The notes beneath the pieces were generated by a model. That model had not been told where the DNA came from. It did no database searches and saw only the letters and a program-made list of their open reading frames with translations. Source: Marinibacterium anthonyi (GTDB lineage: Bacteria > Pseudomonadota > Alphaproteobacteria > Rhodobacterales > Rhodobacteraceae). Taken from it: a stretch of 64,000 bases of DNA. The position numbers and the translations under genes were made by a program. Location of the stretch: contig CP031585.1 of assembly GCA_003217735.2 (NCBI GenBank), positions 434,001 to 498,000 on the forward strand. The letters are read 5' to 3'. Positions 32,973 to 41,072 of the stretch are shown here, one piece after another. The stretch's first letter is position 1. Every line of letters begins with the position of its first letter.

Positions 32973-34124
32973 ATGCGTACACTTTATCTCCATATCGGCC
33001 ACTCAAAGACCGGGTCGAGCTTTCTTCAGGCGAGCTTCGCCAATTCCATCCGGGCCCTGGCCGACCACGGGTTCGATTACCCCGGGGCGCCGAACGAGGC
33101 CGCGGCAGGCTGGAAGATCTCGTCGGGCAACGGCCAGGCGCTGCTGTTGGCCCCGCCCGAAAGCTTCGAGATCGACCGCGACAAGGTCTTCTTCAGCGCC
33201 GAACGGCTGTTCCGGTCGTTTGCGCAGGAAAAGGAATGGGAACAGCGCCTGATCGCGTTCTGTTCGCACCATGATGTCGGCGCCGTCGAGGTGCTGATGT
33301 TCCTGCGCGATCCGATCCCGCATGCGGAAAGCAGCTATCAGCAGATGGTCAAGCGGGGCGGGGCGACGGAATCGGTCGACAAGACCTTCGAGAACTACGT
33401 CCAGCCCGACCTGGTGCGCGCGGCGCTGACGCGGCAGTACGGCGATCTGCCGATCAGGTGGCACGTCTACAACTACGACCGCCACAAGACCGAACTGATC
33501 GAGCTGACCGAAAGCTTCCTGGGCCTGCCCGAAGGCACGCTGGTGCGTGGCGACGACCGGCCGGTCAACCGGTCGATGACCGCCGGAGAGCTGAACATCC
33601 TGCGCGGGCTGAACGGACACGATCCGGTGGCGGCCTCGCTTCTGGCCGACGCGCTGTGCAACGACGTGCCCGAGGTGAAATCGGAAACCGTGTTTCCGAC
33701 ACATGCCGTGCAGAAGGCCATGCTGGCCCGCCTGGCCGAAGCGATTGCCGACGTGGACGGGATGATCGACCCGGCCGAGCATTACGGAGTCGCGCTGCAG
33801 AATCCCGGCTGCGAGGCCGACCGCTATACCTTTTCGGCGCGACAGGTCGAGGTGCTGACCCAGACGCTGGGCCGCCGGGTGGGCGAGGTTACCCGGCAGA
33901 TGCAGGTCGAACGGGCGCGGCGGCAGATCAACCTGGCCCAGGCGATGATCGAAAAGGGCCGCCTGAGTGACGCCGGCGCCATGGCAGAACGTGCAGAAGC
34001 CGCGCTGAAGGGCCTTGGCGGCGAAGGCGACATCGAAGGGTTGCGCCGCGTGGCCAGACGGATGCGTGCCGCCGCCACCAAGGCGGACAGCCCGCCGAAA
34101 AAGACCCCCGCGAAACCGGATTGA
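32973..34124 (+). CDS. Sulfotransferase-family protein
   Basis: The 383-residue protein begins MRTLYLHIGHSKTGSSFLQ, the 5'-phosphosulfate-binding loop of PAPS-dependent sulfotransferases, and has the 3'-phosphate-binding motif VLMFLRDPIPHAESSYQQM near residue 110. The C-terminal 100 residues (RQINLAQAMIEKGRLSDAGA) look helical, and the tail is rich in Lys and Pro. The acceptor is unknown; roseobacters carry many such genes for surface-glycan sulfation. It is transcribed away from the phytase-like gene. Confidence 0.82.
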   Translation: MRTLYLHIGHSKTGSSFLQASFANSIRALADHGFDYPGAPNEAAAGWKISSGNGQALLLAPPESFEIDRDKVFFSAERLFRSFAQEKEWEQRLIAFCSHHDVGAVEVLMFLRDPIPHAESSYQQMVKRGGATESVDKTFENYVQPDLVRAALTRQYGDLPIRWHVYNYDRHKTELIELTESFLGLPEGTLVRGDDRPVNRSMTAGELNILRGLNGHDPVAASLLADALCNDVPEVKSETVFPTHAVQKAMLARLAEAIADVDGMIDPAEHYGVALQNPGCEADRYTFSARQVEVLTQTLGRRVGEVTRQMQVERARRQINLAQAMIEKGRLSDAGAMAERAEAALKGLGGEGDIEGLRRVARRMRAAATKADSPPKKTPAKPD

Positions 34125-34203
34125 ACCTGGCGCAACCGGGTCCAACCGGGGACTTGGGGCCACAGCCTGCGCCGCGTTCGACCCCGATGCTGCGTTGCCT
34201 GAT

Positions 34204-34241
34204 CCCCCCTGGCCCCCCCCTTGGCCCCCCCCTGGCCCCCC
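34204..34241. repeat. Four C runs (G-quadruplex-capable on the minus strand)
   Basis: Runs of 6, 8, 8 and 6 C (34204-34209, 34213-34220, 34225-34232, 34236-34241) are spaced by TGG, TTGG and TGG. The minus strand therefore has four G tracts with three- to four-base loops, a strong quadruplex pattern, located 12-49 bp after the stop of the minus-strand PilZ-like gene. Confidence 0.7.
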
Positions 34242-34252
34242 AGCGCCGTGGC

Positions 34253-35272
34253 TCAGGCGGCATCCTCCTTGCCGTTCTGATCCCGGGGCTGGTTGTTGGG
34301 CAGGTTCTGGGGCTGTTCCGGAGTCCCGGCGGGCGTCGCATCGCCGTCCTTGCGCCGGGGCACGTTGTGGCGCAGTCCGGGCAAGGTCACCGGGCGCGGT
34401 CGGATTTCGGACCGCTCCAGGATCGTTGCATGCAGGCCGTGGTCCAGCGCCGCCTGGAACAGGATGGCCGACCAGTTGTCATGCAGGGCCACCACGTGCG
34501 CCGGGATCCGGATGCTGCCCACCAGAACCTGAGTTTCCGCGCTTTCGGCCACGACACTCAGTAGGGCGCGCGCTTCCTCGGTTTCGGGGATCATCCGGCA
34601 GCCGTGCAGGCCCAGAACGGTGATCGTGCCCGGGATGACATAGCGACCGATGTGCAGTTCGGCCGTCACGCGACAGGACCGGCGGCTGTAGCGCCGGGTC
34701 TGCGTCAGCTTGTAGATGATGTGGCAGACCTTCAGGATCACGGCGAAGGCCGCGACGATCACCGGCAGGATCGACAGCCGCACGTAATCGGCCAGCGTCT
34801 CTCCCTCAGGGGACATGCCGAAGCCGGCGGGCGAGGCGGGTTCGTCGTCGAAGACCCCGACCGCCCCCAATCCGTCCCCGTCGACCTGGACGCAGATGTC
34901 CTTGGACAGGCGGTCGATCGTCTTCAGGTCCGTCAGCAGGTCACGCGGCAGCGACGTCCGCCCGGTCGAGGCGAAATTGCGCAGGTTGTCGGTCGAGCTG
35001 TCCATCAGGCGCCGGATCTCGGGCTGGGCGATGTGGGTCTGCCAGGCGTGCAGGCGCGCCCAGTTGATGGCGCGCAGGGCTTCGGCGATCTCACGCGGGG
35101 TTTCGGCGTCCATCCGCTCGGGCTGGCGGAAATGTCGGCGGGTCAGGGTCGCCAGCTTCTGCCAGTCCAGCGGCGGGCCGCAAAATTCCTCGGCCGCGCG
35201 CACGGGCGGGGCGACCGGGGCCAGAAGCCCCAGGATCACGATCACCCAGAGCCATCCGCGCATCCTCACCAT
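34253..35272 (-). CDS. Membrane protein with a PilZ-like domain
   Basis: The 339-residue protein has an N-terminal signal sequence (GWLWVIVILGLLAPVAPPVRA), a roughly 130-residue helical periplasmic-type region, one transmembrane helix (VRLSILPVIVAAFAVILKVCHIIY near residue 175), and a cytoplasmic part beginning RRYSRRSCRVTAELHI. That part has the RxxxR-type lead and a GLHGCRMIPE strand resembling a PilZ domain, which would bind cyclic di-GMP. The second motif (D/NxSxxG) is degenerate, so binding is unsure. The C-terminus is a hydrophilic tail rich in Pro, Asn and Gln. Confidence 0.6.
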   Translation of the reverse strand: MVRMRGWLWVIVILGLLAPVAPPVRAAEEFCGPPLDWQKLATLTRRHFRQPERMDAETPREIAEALRAINWARLHAWQTHIAQPEIRRLMDSSTDNLRNFASTGRTSLPRDLLTDLKTIDRLSKDICVQVDGDGLGAVGVFDDEPASPAGFGMSPEGETLADYVRLSILPVIVAAFAVILKVCHIIYKLTQTRRYSRRSCRVTAELHIGRYVIPGTITVLGLHGCRMIPETEEARALLSVVAESAETQVLVGSIRIPAHVVALHDNWSAILFQAALDHGLHATILERSEIRPRPVTLPGLRHNVPRRKDGDATPAGTPEQPQNLPNNQPRDQNGKEDAA

Positions 35273-35313
35273 GGCGGCGAGGGTAGGGCGAAAACCCTGT
35301 TTTCGGGTTAACG

Positions 35314-35337
35314 CGGGCCCGGTGGTCGCCGGGCCCG
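35314..35337 (-). terminator. Hairpin after the aldehyde dehydrogenase gene
   Basis: CGGGCCCGG (35314-35322) and CCGGGCCCG (35329-35337) pair around a six-base loop, eight bases past the stop of the minus-strand dehydrogenase. There is no T run, but a second small hairpin (CGAAAA/TTTTCG, 35289-35306) follows. Confidence 0.5.
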
Positions 35338-35344
35338 GTGGCTA

Positions 35345-36820
35345 TCAGACGGCCATGCAGACGTACTTGAGCTCGAGGAATTCCTCGATCCCGTAATGGC
35401 TGCCTTCGCGGCCCAGGCCCGATTGCTTGACGCCGCCGAACGGCGCGACCTCGGTCGAGATGATGCCGGTGTTGATGCCGACGATGCCGTATTCCAGCGC
35501 CTCGGCGACCTTGTACACGCGGCTCAGGTCCTTGGCGTAGAAATAGGACGCCAGGCCGAAGATCGTGTCGTTGGCCATGGCGATCACGTCGTCTTCGGTG
35601 TCGAACTTGAACAGCGGCGCCAGCGGGCCAAAGGTTTCGTCCTTGGAGAACAGCATGTCCTGGGTGGCGCCGGTGACGATGGTGGGCTGGAAGAAGTTGC
35701 CGGCCAGCTCGTGATCGGATCCGCCCAGGATGACCTTGGCGCCCTTGGAGGTCGCGTCGGCGATATGCTCGCGCACCTTGTCGGCGGCCTTGGGCGTGAT
35801 CAGCGGACCCAGGTCGGTGCCGCCTTCCAGGCCGTCGCCGACCTTCATGGATTCGACACGGGCCTTCAGCTTGGCGGCGAAGGCATCATAGACGCCGGCC
35901 TGCACGTAGATCCGGTTGGCGCAGACGCAGGTCTGGCCGTTGTTGCGGAACTTGCACAGGATGGCGCCTTCGACGGCGTCATCCAGGTCGGCGTCGTCGA
36001 AAACGATGAACGGCGCGTTGCCGCCCAGTTCCATCGAGCATTTCAGCACCTGGTCGGCGGCCTGGCGCAGCAGGATGCGGCCCACTTCGGTCGAGCCGGT
36101 GAAGGTCAGCTTGCGGATGCCGGGGTTCTCGCAGAATTCCTTGCCGACTTCGCTGGCCGAGGACGAGGTCACGACGTTGAAGACGCCCGCCGGGATGCCG
36201 GCGCGTTCGGCCAGAACGGCCAGCGCGGTGGCCGACAGCGGCGTTTCGGCGGCGGGACGCGCGACGAAGGCGCAGCCGGCGGCCAGCGCGGGGCCGGCCT
36301 TGCGGGTGATCATGGCGTTGGGAAAGTTCCAGGGCGTGATCGATCCGGCGACGCCGATGGGCTGTTTCATCACCGTGATGCGCTTGTCGCGCTGGTGGCC
36401 GGGGATGGTGTCGCCATAGATCCGCTTGGCCTCTTCGCCGAAGAATTCGATGAAGCTGGCGCCATAGGCGATCTCGCCCTTGGCCTCGGCCAGGGGCTTG
36501 CCCTGTTCGGCGGTCAGGATGGTGCCCAGGTCATCCTGGTTTTCCATCATCAGGTCGAACCACTTGCGCAGGATCTGCGCGCGTTCCTTGCCGGTGAATT
36601 TCGCCCATTCCTTCTGGGCGGCGACGGCCTTGGCGATGGCCTGGCCCACCTGGGCGCGGCTGAGGTCGGCGACCTCGGCGATGACATCGCCCCGGGCGGG
36701 GTTGGTCACGTCGAACGTGCCGTCGGCGCCGTCGATCCATTCGCCGCCGACATAGGCCTTGGTGGCCAGAAGGCTGGGATCCTTGAGAAGCGATTGCAGG
36801 TTGGTTGTGCTGTCGAGCAT
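35345..36820 (-). CDS. gabD: NAD(P)-dependent aldehyde dehydrogenase, succinate-semialdehyde dehydrogenase type
   Basis: The 491-residue protein is an aldehyde dehydrogenase closest in sequence features to GabD: TPWNFPNAMITRKAGPALAAGC near residue 155, FTGSTEVGRILL near 235, ELGGNAPFIVFDDADLDDA near 260, catalytic NNGQTCVCANRIYVQAG near 292, and SGLGREGSHYGIEEFLELKYVCM at the end, the GabD-type C-terminus. It would oxidise succinate semialdehyde to succinate. GGGGAG six bases before ATG 36820 favours this start over 36826. It is divergent from creatinase across a 381-bp gap with paired palindromes. Confidence 0.9.
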   Translation of the reverse strand: MLDSTTNLQSLLKDPSLLATKAYVGGEWIDGADGTFDVTNPARGDVIAEVADLSRAQVGQAIAKAVAAQKEWAKFTGKERAQILRKWFDLMMENQDDLGTILTAEQGKPLAEAKGEIAYGASFIEFFGEEAKRIYGDTIPGHQRDKRITVMKQPIGVAGSITPWNFPNAMITRKAGPALAAGCAFVARPAAETPLSATALAVLAERAGIPAGVFNVVTSSSASEVGKEFCENPGIRKLTFTGSTEVGRILLRQAADQVLKCSMELGGNAPFIVFDDADLDDAVEGAILCKFRNNGQTCVCANRIYVQAGVYDAFAAKLKARVESMKVGDGLEGGTDLGPLITPKAADKVREHIADATSKGAKVILGGSDHELAGNFFQPTIVTGATQDMLFSKDETFGPLAPLFKFDTEDDVIAMANDTIFGLASYFYAKDLSRVYKVAEALEYGIVGINTGIISTEVAPFGGVKQSGLGREGSHYGIEEFLELKYVCMAV

Positions 36821-37201
36821 GGTCATCTCCCCCGGGGAATTGGATTTCGGGCCGAACAGAACGCCCTTGAGAGCCGATTGTCCAGTGCTGGCGGCGCCGG
36901 GTGTCCTGGCTTCGGGGTGTGTTCTTGCGGTCCCTGCGGGTTGCCGAGAAAATTCGCCGAATTTTCTCCCGCGTCGCGCCGACCGCCCGGGACCGATTTG
37001 CCCCCGGCTCTTGCCCCCGGCTCCTGGCCGGAGAAAATTCGGCGAATTTTCTCGACCCCATCGACGATGCGGCGTCTTGATCCCACCGGCCGAACACGGC
37101 ACCCTCGGGCAGGGCCATGGCGATGGCGTCGCCTCATCCCGTATTGATGCGGCCCTATCCCGTCCTGAACGCCGGGACCTTGTTCATCAAGGACCAACCC
37201 C
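36821..37201. promoter_or_regulatory. Divergent promoter region with two 23-bp palindromes
   Basis: This region between gabD and the creatinase gene holds no gene. Palindromes at 36946-36968 and 37031-37053 each have arms GAGAAAATTCG and CGAATTTTCTC around one central base (C in the first, G in the second), with centres 85 bp apart, about eight helical turns. Between them is a 13-bp tandem repeat (CCCCCGGCTCTTG, 37001-37026). The spacing and symmetry suit cooperative binding by one dimeric regulator of both genes, or two transcript-end hairpins. Confidence 0.6.
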
Positions 37202-38416
37202 ATGACGACACAGGTTCGCCCCGAAACCTATCGCTTCCACAACGGATCGAAGGCCGCGCTGCCCTTCGATCCGCAGGAATACGACCTTCGCCTCGCGCGC
37301 CTGCGCACCCGCATGCAATCGCTGGGCGTCGACACCGCGCTGTTCACCTCGATGCACAACGTGGCCTATTACGCGGGCTTCCTCTATTGCAGTTTCGGCC
37401 GTCCCTACGCCCTGGTGGTCACCGCCGACACATCCGTCACCATCTCGGCCGGCATCGACGCCGGCCAGCCCTGGCGCCGGTCCCATGGCGACAACATCAC
37501 CTATACCGACTGGAGCCGGGACAACTTCTGGCGCGCCGTCCGATCCGTCATCGGCGAGCGCAAGGTGGTGGGCTGCGAAAGCGACCACCTCACCGTGATC
37601 CAACGCGACCGGCTGGAGGATGTCCTGCAGCCGCTGACCACGGTCGACCTGTCGCTGGTCACCATGGAACAGCGCATGCACAAGACCGAGGCGGAAATCG
37701 CCCTGATCCGCGCCGGCGCGCAGGTGGCCGATATCGGCGGCCACGCCATTCGCGACGCCATCCGACCGGGCGTGCGCGAGATCGACGTCGCCATGGCCGG
37801 GCGCGACGCGATGGAACTTGAGATCGCGCGCCGTTTCCCAGATGCGGAATACCGCGACACCTGGGTCTGGTTCCAGTCCGGGCTCAACACCGACGGCGCG
37901 CACAACCCGGTGACGGGGCGCGCCCTGGAACATGGCGATATCCTGTCGCTGAACACCTTCCCGATGATCTCGGGCTATTACACCGCGCTGGAACGCACGC
38001 TGTTCCTGGGCGCGGTCGATCCCGCCAGCCTGACGGTCTGGGAGGCGAACGTGGCCACTCACGACTATGGCATGTCGCTGCTGAAACCCGGCGCCTCCTG
38101 CGCCGCGATCACGCACCAGATCAACGCCTTCCTCGAAGACCGCGACATGCTGAAATACCGCACCTTCGGCTACGGCCATTCCTTCGGCGTGCTCAGCCAT
38201 TACTACGGCCGCGAGGCCGGGCTGGAGCTGCGCGAGGATATCGACACGGTGCTGGAACCGGGCATGGTGATCTCGATGGAACCGATGCTGACCATCCCCC
38301 ACGGCCAGCCCGGCGCGGGCGGCTACCGGGAACACGACATCCTGGTCATCACCGAAACCGGGGCGGAGGACATCACCGGCTTTCCCTACGGCCCGGCGCA
38401 CAACGTGATCGGCTGA
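37202..38416 (+). CDS. Creatinase (creatine amidinohydrolase)
   Basis: Creatinase hydrolyses creatine to sarcosine and urea. The 404-residue protein has the creatinase N-domain (FTSMHNVAYYAGFLYCSFGR, residues 48-67) and the pita-bread M24 domain. The catalytic histidine is His234 in NTDGAHNPVT, next to FQSG, and GYGHSFGVLSHYYGREAGLE, VLEPGMVISMEPM and GGYREHDILV are all close to Pseudomonas creatinase. M24 metal ligands are not needed in this subgroup. The length agrees. Sarcosine oxidase and urease genes are not in the window. It is divergent from gabD. Confidence 0.9.
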   Translation: MTTQVRPETYRFHNGSKAALPFDPQEYDLRLARLRTRMQSLGVDTALFTSMHNVAYYAGFLYCSFGRPYALVVTADTSVTISAGIDAGQPWRRSHGDNITYTDWSRDNFWRAVRSVIGERKVVGCESDHLTVIQRDRLEDVLQPLTTVDLSLVTMEQRMHKTEAEIALIRAGAQVADIGGHAIRDAIRPGVREIDVAMAGRDAMELEIARRFPDAEYRDTWVWFQSGLNTDGAHNPVTGRALEHGDILSLNTFPMISGYYTALERTLFLGAVDPASLTVWEANVATHDYGMSLLKPGASCAAITHQINAFLEDRDMLKYRTFGYGHSFGVLSHYYGREAGLELREDIDTVLEPGMVISMEPMLTIPHGQPGAGGYREHDILVITETGAEDITGFPYGPAHNVIG

Positions 38417-38438
38417 CCGGCGGGCTGACAGCCAACTC

Positions 38439-38852
38439 TCAGGCGGCTTTGCCCGCCTGAGATCCCGCCTGAGATCCCGCCTGGGATTCCGCCTCTGGCC
38501 GCGCGTCGAAGGCGGCGCGGCTTTTGCGGATCCCGGACTGGTTGGCCAGCGCCCAGTCGTTCAGCGCGTTGACCGCCGCGTGCAGCGATGCCCCCCGGTC
38601 GGTCAGCGCGTATTCCACCTGCGGCGGAGCGGTCGGCAACACCGTCCGCGACACCAGCCCGTCGCGTTCCAGGTGCCGCAGCGTGACCGACAGCATGCGC
38701 TGGGAAATCCCGTCGATCACCCGGCGCAAGGCGTTGAACCGGCAGGGCCCCTGGGCAAGTTCAAGGATCACCAGCACCGACCAGGCATCGCCGACGCGGT
38801 CAAGCACGTCGCGGACGGGGCAGGCGTAATTCTGGATGCGTCGGGCGGGCAT
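38439..38852 (-). CDS. HxlR-family transcriptional regulator
   Basis: The 137-residue protein is a one-domain winged-helix regulator. CPVRDVLDRVGDAWSVLVIL is the HxlR opening, with its cysteine, and RFNALRRVIDGISQRMLSVTLRHLERDGLV is the DNA-binding part. Such proteins often sense electrophiles or oxidants through the cysteine. The C-terminal SQAGSQAGSQAG comes from a 12-bp tandem repeat (38452-38487). It is divergent from the NAD(P)-binding protein at 38959, with a clean operator in between. Confidence 0.92.
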   Translation of the reverse strand: MPARRIQNYACPVRDVLDRVGDAWSVLVILELAQGPCRFNALRRVIDGISQRMLSVTLRHLERDGLVSRTVLPTAPPQVEYALTDRGASLHAAVNALNDWALANQSGIRKSRAAFDARPEAESQAGSQAGSQAGKAA

Positions 38853-38913
38853 GGTTCCTCCAAGGTAACTATGAGACGGCAGAATGCGTATTCCGGAGGG
38901 CGCCGGCGCCCTC

Positions 38914-38940
38914 TATCTGGTTACCAATAGTAACCAGATA
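38914..38940. promoter_or_regulatory. Probable HxlR operator
   Basis: TATCTGGTTAC (38914-38924) and GTAACCAGATA (38930-38940) are perfect inverted arms around CAATA. The site lies 18 bp before the start of the reductase gene and 61 bp before the HxlR start. GGTTAC/GTAACC arms are usual for HxlR-type operators. A half-site GGTAACTA at 38864-38871 lies near the regulator start. Confidence 0.7.
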
Positions 38941-38958
38941 CGGAATAGGATCCAAGCC

Positions 38959-39585
38959 ATGAAACTTCTTGTCATCGGAGCGACCGGAATGGTCGGCAGC
39001 CGCATTGTCACCGAGGCCCTGGGCCGCGGGCACGAGGTCATCGGCGCGGCACGCTCGCCTGAAAAACTGGCCGCAGCGCCCGGACTGACGCCGCTGAAGC
39101 TTGAGGTGACCGACGGCGCGGCCGTGGCGGCCGCCGCGGGCGGGGTGGATGCGATCATCGGCGCGGTCAGCCCGCGCAGCACCGGCAACCCCGCAGAGGA
39201 GATGGCCGCGATCATGAAAGGCTACATCGACGGGGCGACCGGTGCCGGCAAGCCGCTGGTCGTGGTGGGCGGCGCCGGCACGCTGAACCTGCCCGATGGC
39301 ACGCCGGTGGCCGACGTGGTGCCGGAGATGTACGCCCCCGAGGCCAAGGCCATGCGCGCGGCCTATGCGCTGCTGGAAGCCTCGGATGCCGACTACAGCT
39401 TCCTCGCCCCGGCCGGCGAGATCGCGCCGGGCGACAAGACCGGCACCTTCCGCACGGGCGGACGCGAATACCTGACCGACGCCGACGGCAACAGCCGGAT
39501 CAGCGCCGAGGATTTCGCGATTGCCCTTTTGGACGAGGCCGAAAGCCCGTCGCACAAGCGCGCGGTCTTCACCGTCGCCTATTGA
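38959..39585 (+). CDS. NAD(P)H-binding reductase-like protein (atypical SDR)
   Basis: The 208-residue protein opens MKLLVIGATGMVGSRIVTEAL, a GxxGxxG dinucleotide motif of the NmrA/atypical short-chain reductase group, and has VVVGGAGTLNLPDGT near residue 98 and DADYSFLAPAGEI near 145. Similar proteins pair with HxlR regulators and take part in quinone or aldehyde stress responses. The operator overlapping its promoter supports control by the divergent HxlR. Confidence 0.88.
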   Translation: MKLLVIGATGMVGSRIVTEALGRGHEVIGAARSPEKLAAAPGLTPLKLEVTDGAAVAAAAGGVDAIIGAVSPRSTGNPAEEMAAIMKGYIDGATGAGKPLVVVGGAGTLNLPDGTPVADVVPEMYAPEAKAMRAAYALLEASDADYSFLAPAGEIAPGDKTGTFRTGGREYLTDADGNSRISAEDFAIALLDEAESPSHKRAVFTVAY

Positions 39586-39591
39586 GCCACG

Positions 39592-39615
39592 CGGCCGGGC
39601 CTGACAGCCCGGCCG
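39592..39615. terminator. Hairpin between convergent genes
   Basis: CGGCCGGGC (39592-39600) pairs with GCCCGGCCG (39607-39615) around CTGACA, between stops at 39585 and 39624. It has no T run but fits a shared bidirectional 3' hairpin. Confidence 0.55.
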
Positions 39616-39623
39616 CCCGCCGT

Positions 39624-40181
39624 TCAGCGGCCGAAATCGGCAAGCGCCTTGAAATCCATCGACTTGAGGGCCGTCAGCATCATGTCGGTGTCGTCGCCCT
39701 GGGCCTGCACGAGGATGCGCTTGTCGATCAGCCCGGTGATCTCGCTGTCCTGGATCATGAATTTCTCGCGCCCGATCCGTTCGACCTTGGCGCCCATCGC
39801 CCCGGCGCTGCCGATCGCGGCGGCCATGGCCGACACCATCGGGTTGTCGGCCATGATCGAGATCGAAAACGACCCGTCGTCGCCCGCATAATCCGCCTGG
39901 GCCCCGGTGCCGCCGCCCATCATGGCAAGGCCCGCGCCCATTTCGGTATCGATCTCGCGGGTCCAGCCCTCTGGCGCCTCCGGCAGGAGGGCGACCAGCG
40001 CATCGGTCTCCATCGCGGCCAGCAGTTGTTTGGCATAATCCAGCTCTGACATGGCATAGGCGACATCGCCTTCGGTGTAGGCGTCGATCGCGTTCTGCAG
40101 CGCATCGGTGACATCGTCGGCGCGGGCGGGGCCGGTGGCAAGCAGGGCAAGGATGGGAAGGGACACCAGAAATCGGGTCAT
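39624..40181 (-). CDS. Secreted protein of unknown function
   Basis: The 185-residue product has a signal peptide (MTRFLVSLPILALLATGPARADD). The mature part starts with a helical TPR-like stretch (ALQNAIDAYTEGDVAYAMSELDYAKQLL), then a beta-rich half (GSFSISIMADNPMVSAM, KFMIQDSEITGLIDKRILVQAQG, DDTDMMLTALKSMDFKALADFG). I do not recognise a named family. AGGAG precedes the ATG by nine bases. It faces the reductase gene and stands alone. Confidence 0.7.
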   Translation of the reverse strand: MTRFLVSLPILALLATGPARADDVTDALQNAIDAYTEGDVAYAMSELDYAKQLLAAMETDALVALLPEAPEGWTREIDTEMGAGLAMMGGGTGAQADYAGDDGSFSISIMADNPMVSAMAAAIGSAGAMGAKVERIGREKFMIQDSEITGLIDKRILVQAQGDDTDMMLTALKSMDFKALADFGR

Positions 40182-40368
40182 GGCAAAGGTCTCCTGAAAG
40201 GGATTTGTCAAAGTGGCGCCAGATTGCATGGCGATCCGCGTCGTCGCAAGATTCTGGCGATGCAAACGGATGCAAACAAAGGCATCGCCCCCCGGATCCC
40301 GATACGTCATTTGACAGGTGTCCCGACGCGCCTGAGAATATCGACGTTGGGTAAAGGGAGTTTTGCGG

Positions 40369-40728
40369 ATGTTTCCTCCGTTCGACATCTGGGCGCCGAT
40401 GTTCCGGGCGCCGTTTTCCGGCGACGTGAACCAGGCCATCGTGCCGCGGATCTTCTCGCCCGATTACAAGGGCGTCCCCGAGATCGAGGACAAGGTCCAG
40501 ACGCAGGTCGCAAGCTATGGCACGCAGCTGGGCAAGATCCTCGAGGCGCTGCGGGCGCTGTCGGAACAGACCGGGACACCCCTGCCCGAAATCGACAAGC
40601 TGGTCGCGGGGGTCGAAGAGGTCAAGAAGACCAGCCGGGAGGAGCTGCGCGCCGATGCCGAAGCGGCGCTGGCCCGGCTGAAGGCGGTCGACCGGCCGGC
40701 CTGGCGGGCGATGACCGGACAGGAATGA
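40369..40728 (+). CDS. Small soluble protein of unknown function
   Basis: The 119-residue protein begins MFPPFDIWAPMFRAPFSGDV and then is largely helical (IEDKVQTQVASYGTQLGKIL, EVKKTSREELRADAEAALAR), with heptad-like spacing. An amphipathic, phasin-like or coiled-coil role is possible but not shown. GGGAG eight bases before the ATG is a good ribosome binding site. It is the first of three plus-strand genes (40369, 40797, 41073) that encode proteins without assigned function. Confidence 0.65.
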   Translation: MFPPFDIWAPMFRAPFSGDVNQAIVPRIFSPDYKGVPEIEDKVQTQVASYGTQLGKILEALRALSEQTGTPLPEIDKLVAGVEEVKKTSREELRADAEAALARLKAVDRPAWRAMTGQE

Positions 40729-40796
40729 AAGTGTCGCGGTTGCGGTTTGGCGTGCGCACCCCCTAGTCTGGGGGGACACCAAAGGACCGAACCGCC

Positions 40797-41063
40797 ATGA
40801 TTGCCCTGATGCGGATGCTGATCCCGCTGCTGATCGTCCTCAGCATCGCCTACGCGGTGCTGTCGTTGCGCGCCCGCGCCCGGGCCAGGGACCGGCTGGA
40901 ACAGGAATGGGACGACCAAGGCCGCACCGGCGACCGCGACGCCTTTATCGAAGAAGGGCTGGAGGACTATTCCGGGTCGTTCCGTCGCAAGATGCTTCTG
41001 GCGATTTATGTCGTCCCGCTTTTACTAATCGGACTCATGGTCTATCTCACCAACTATAGTTGA
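40797..41063 (+). CDS. Small two-helix membrane protein
   Basis: The 88-residue protein has one hydrophobic helix at each end (MLIPLLIVLSIAYAVLSLRA and LLAIYVVPLLLIGLMVYLTN) joined by a charged loop with RARARDRLEQEWDDQ and DAFIEEGLEDYSG. Both termini should lie on the same side. It is nine bases ahead of the DUF1523 gene, so the two are likely co-expressed. No family function is known to me. Confidence 0.72.
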   Translation: MIALMRMLIPLLIVLSIAYAVLSLRARARARDRLEQEWDDQGRTGDRDAFIEEGLEDYSGSFRRKMLLAIYVVPLLLIGLMVYLTNYS

Positions 41064-41072
41064 GAGGCACAG

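Noticed and set aside
37202-38416. DMSP lyase DddP, another M24-family enzyme of roseobacters
   Set aside because: The N-domain and active-site segments follow creatinase closely, the length is 404 residues, and the DddP metal-binding pattern is not seen.
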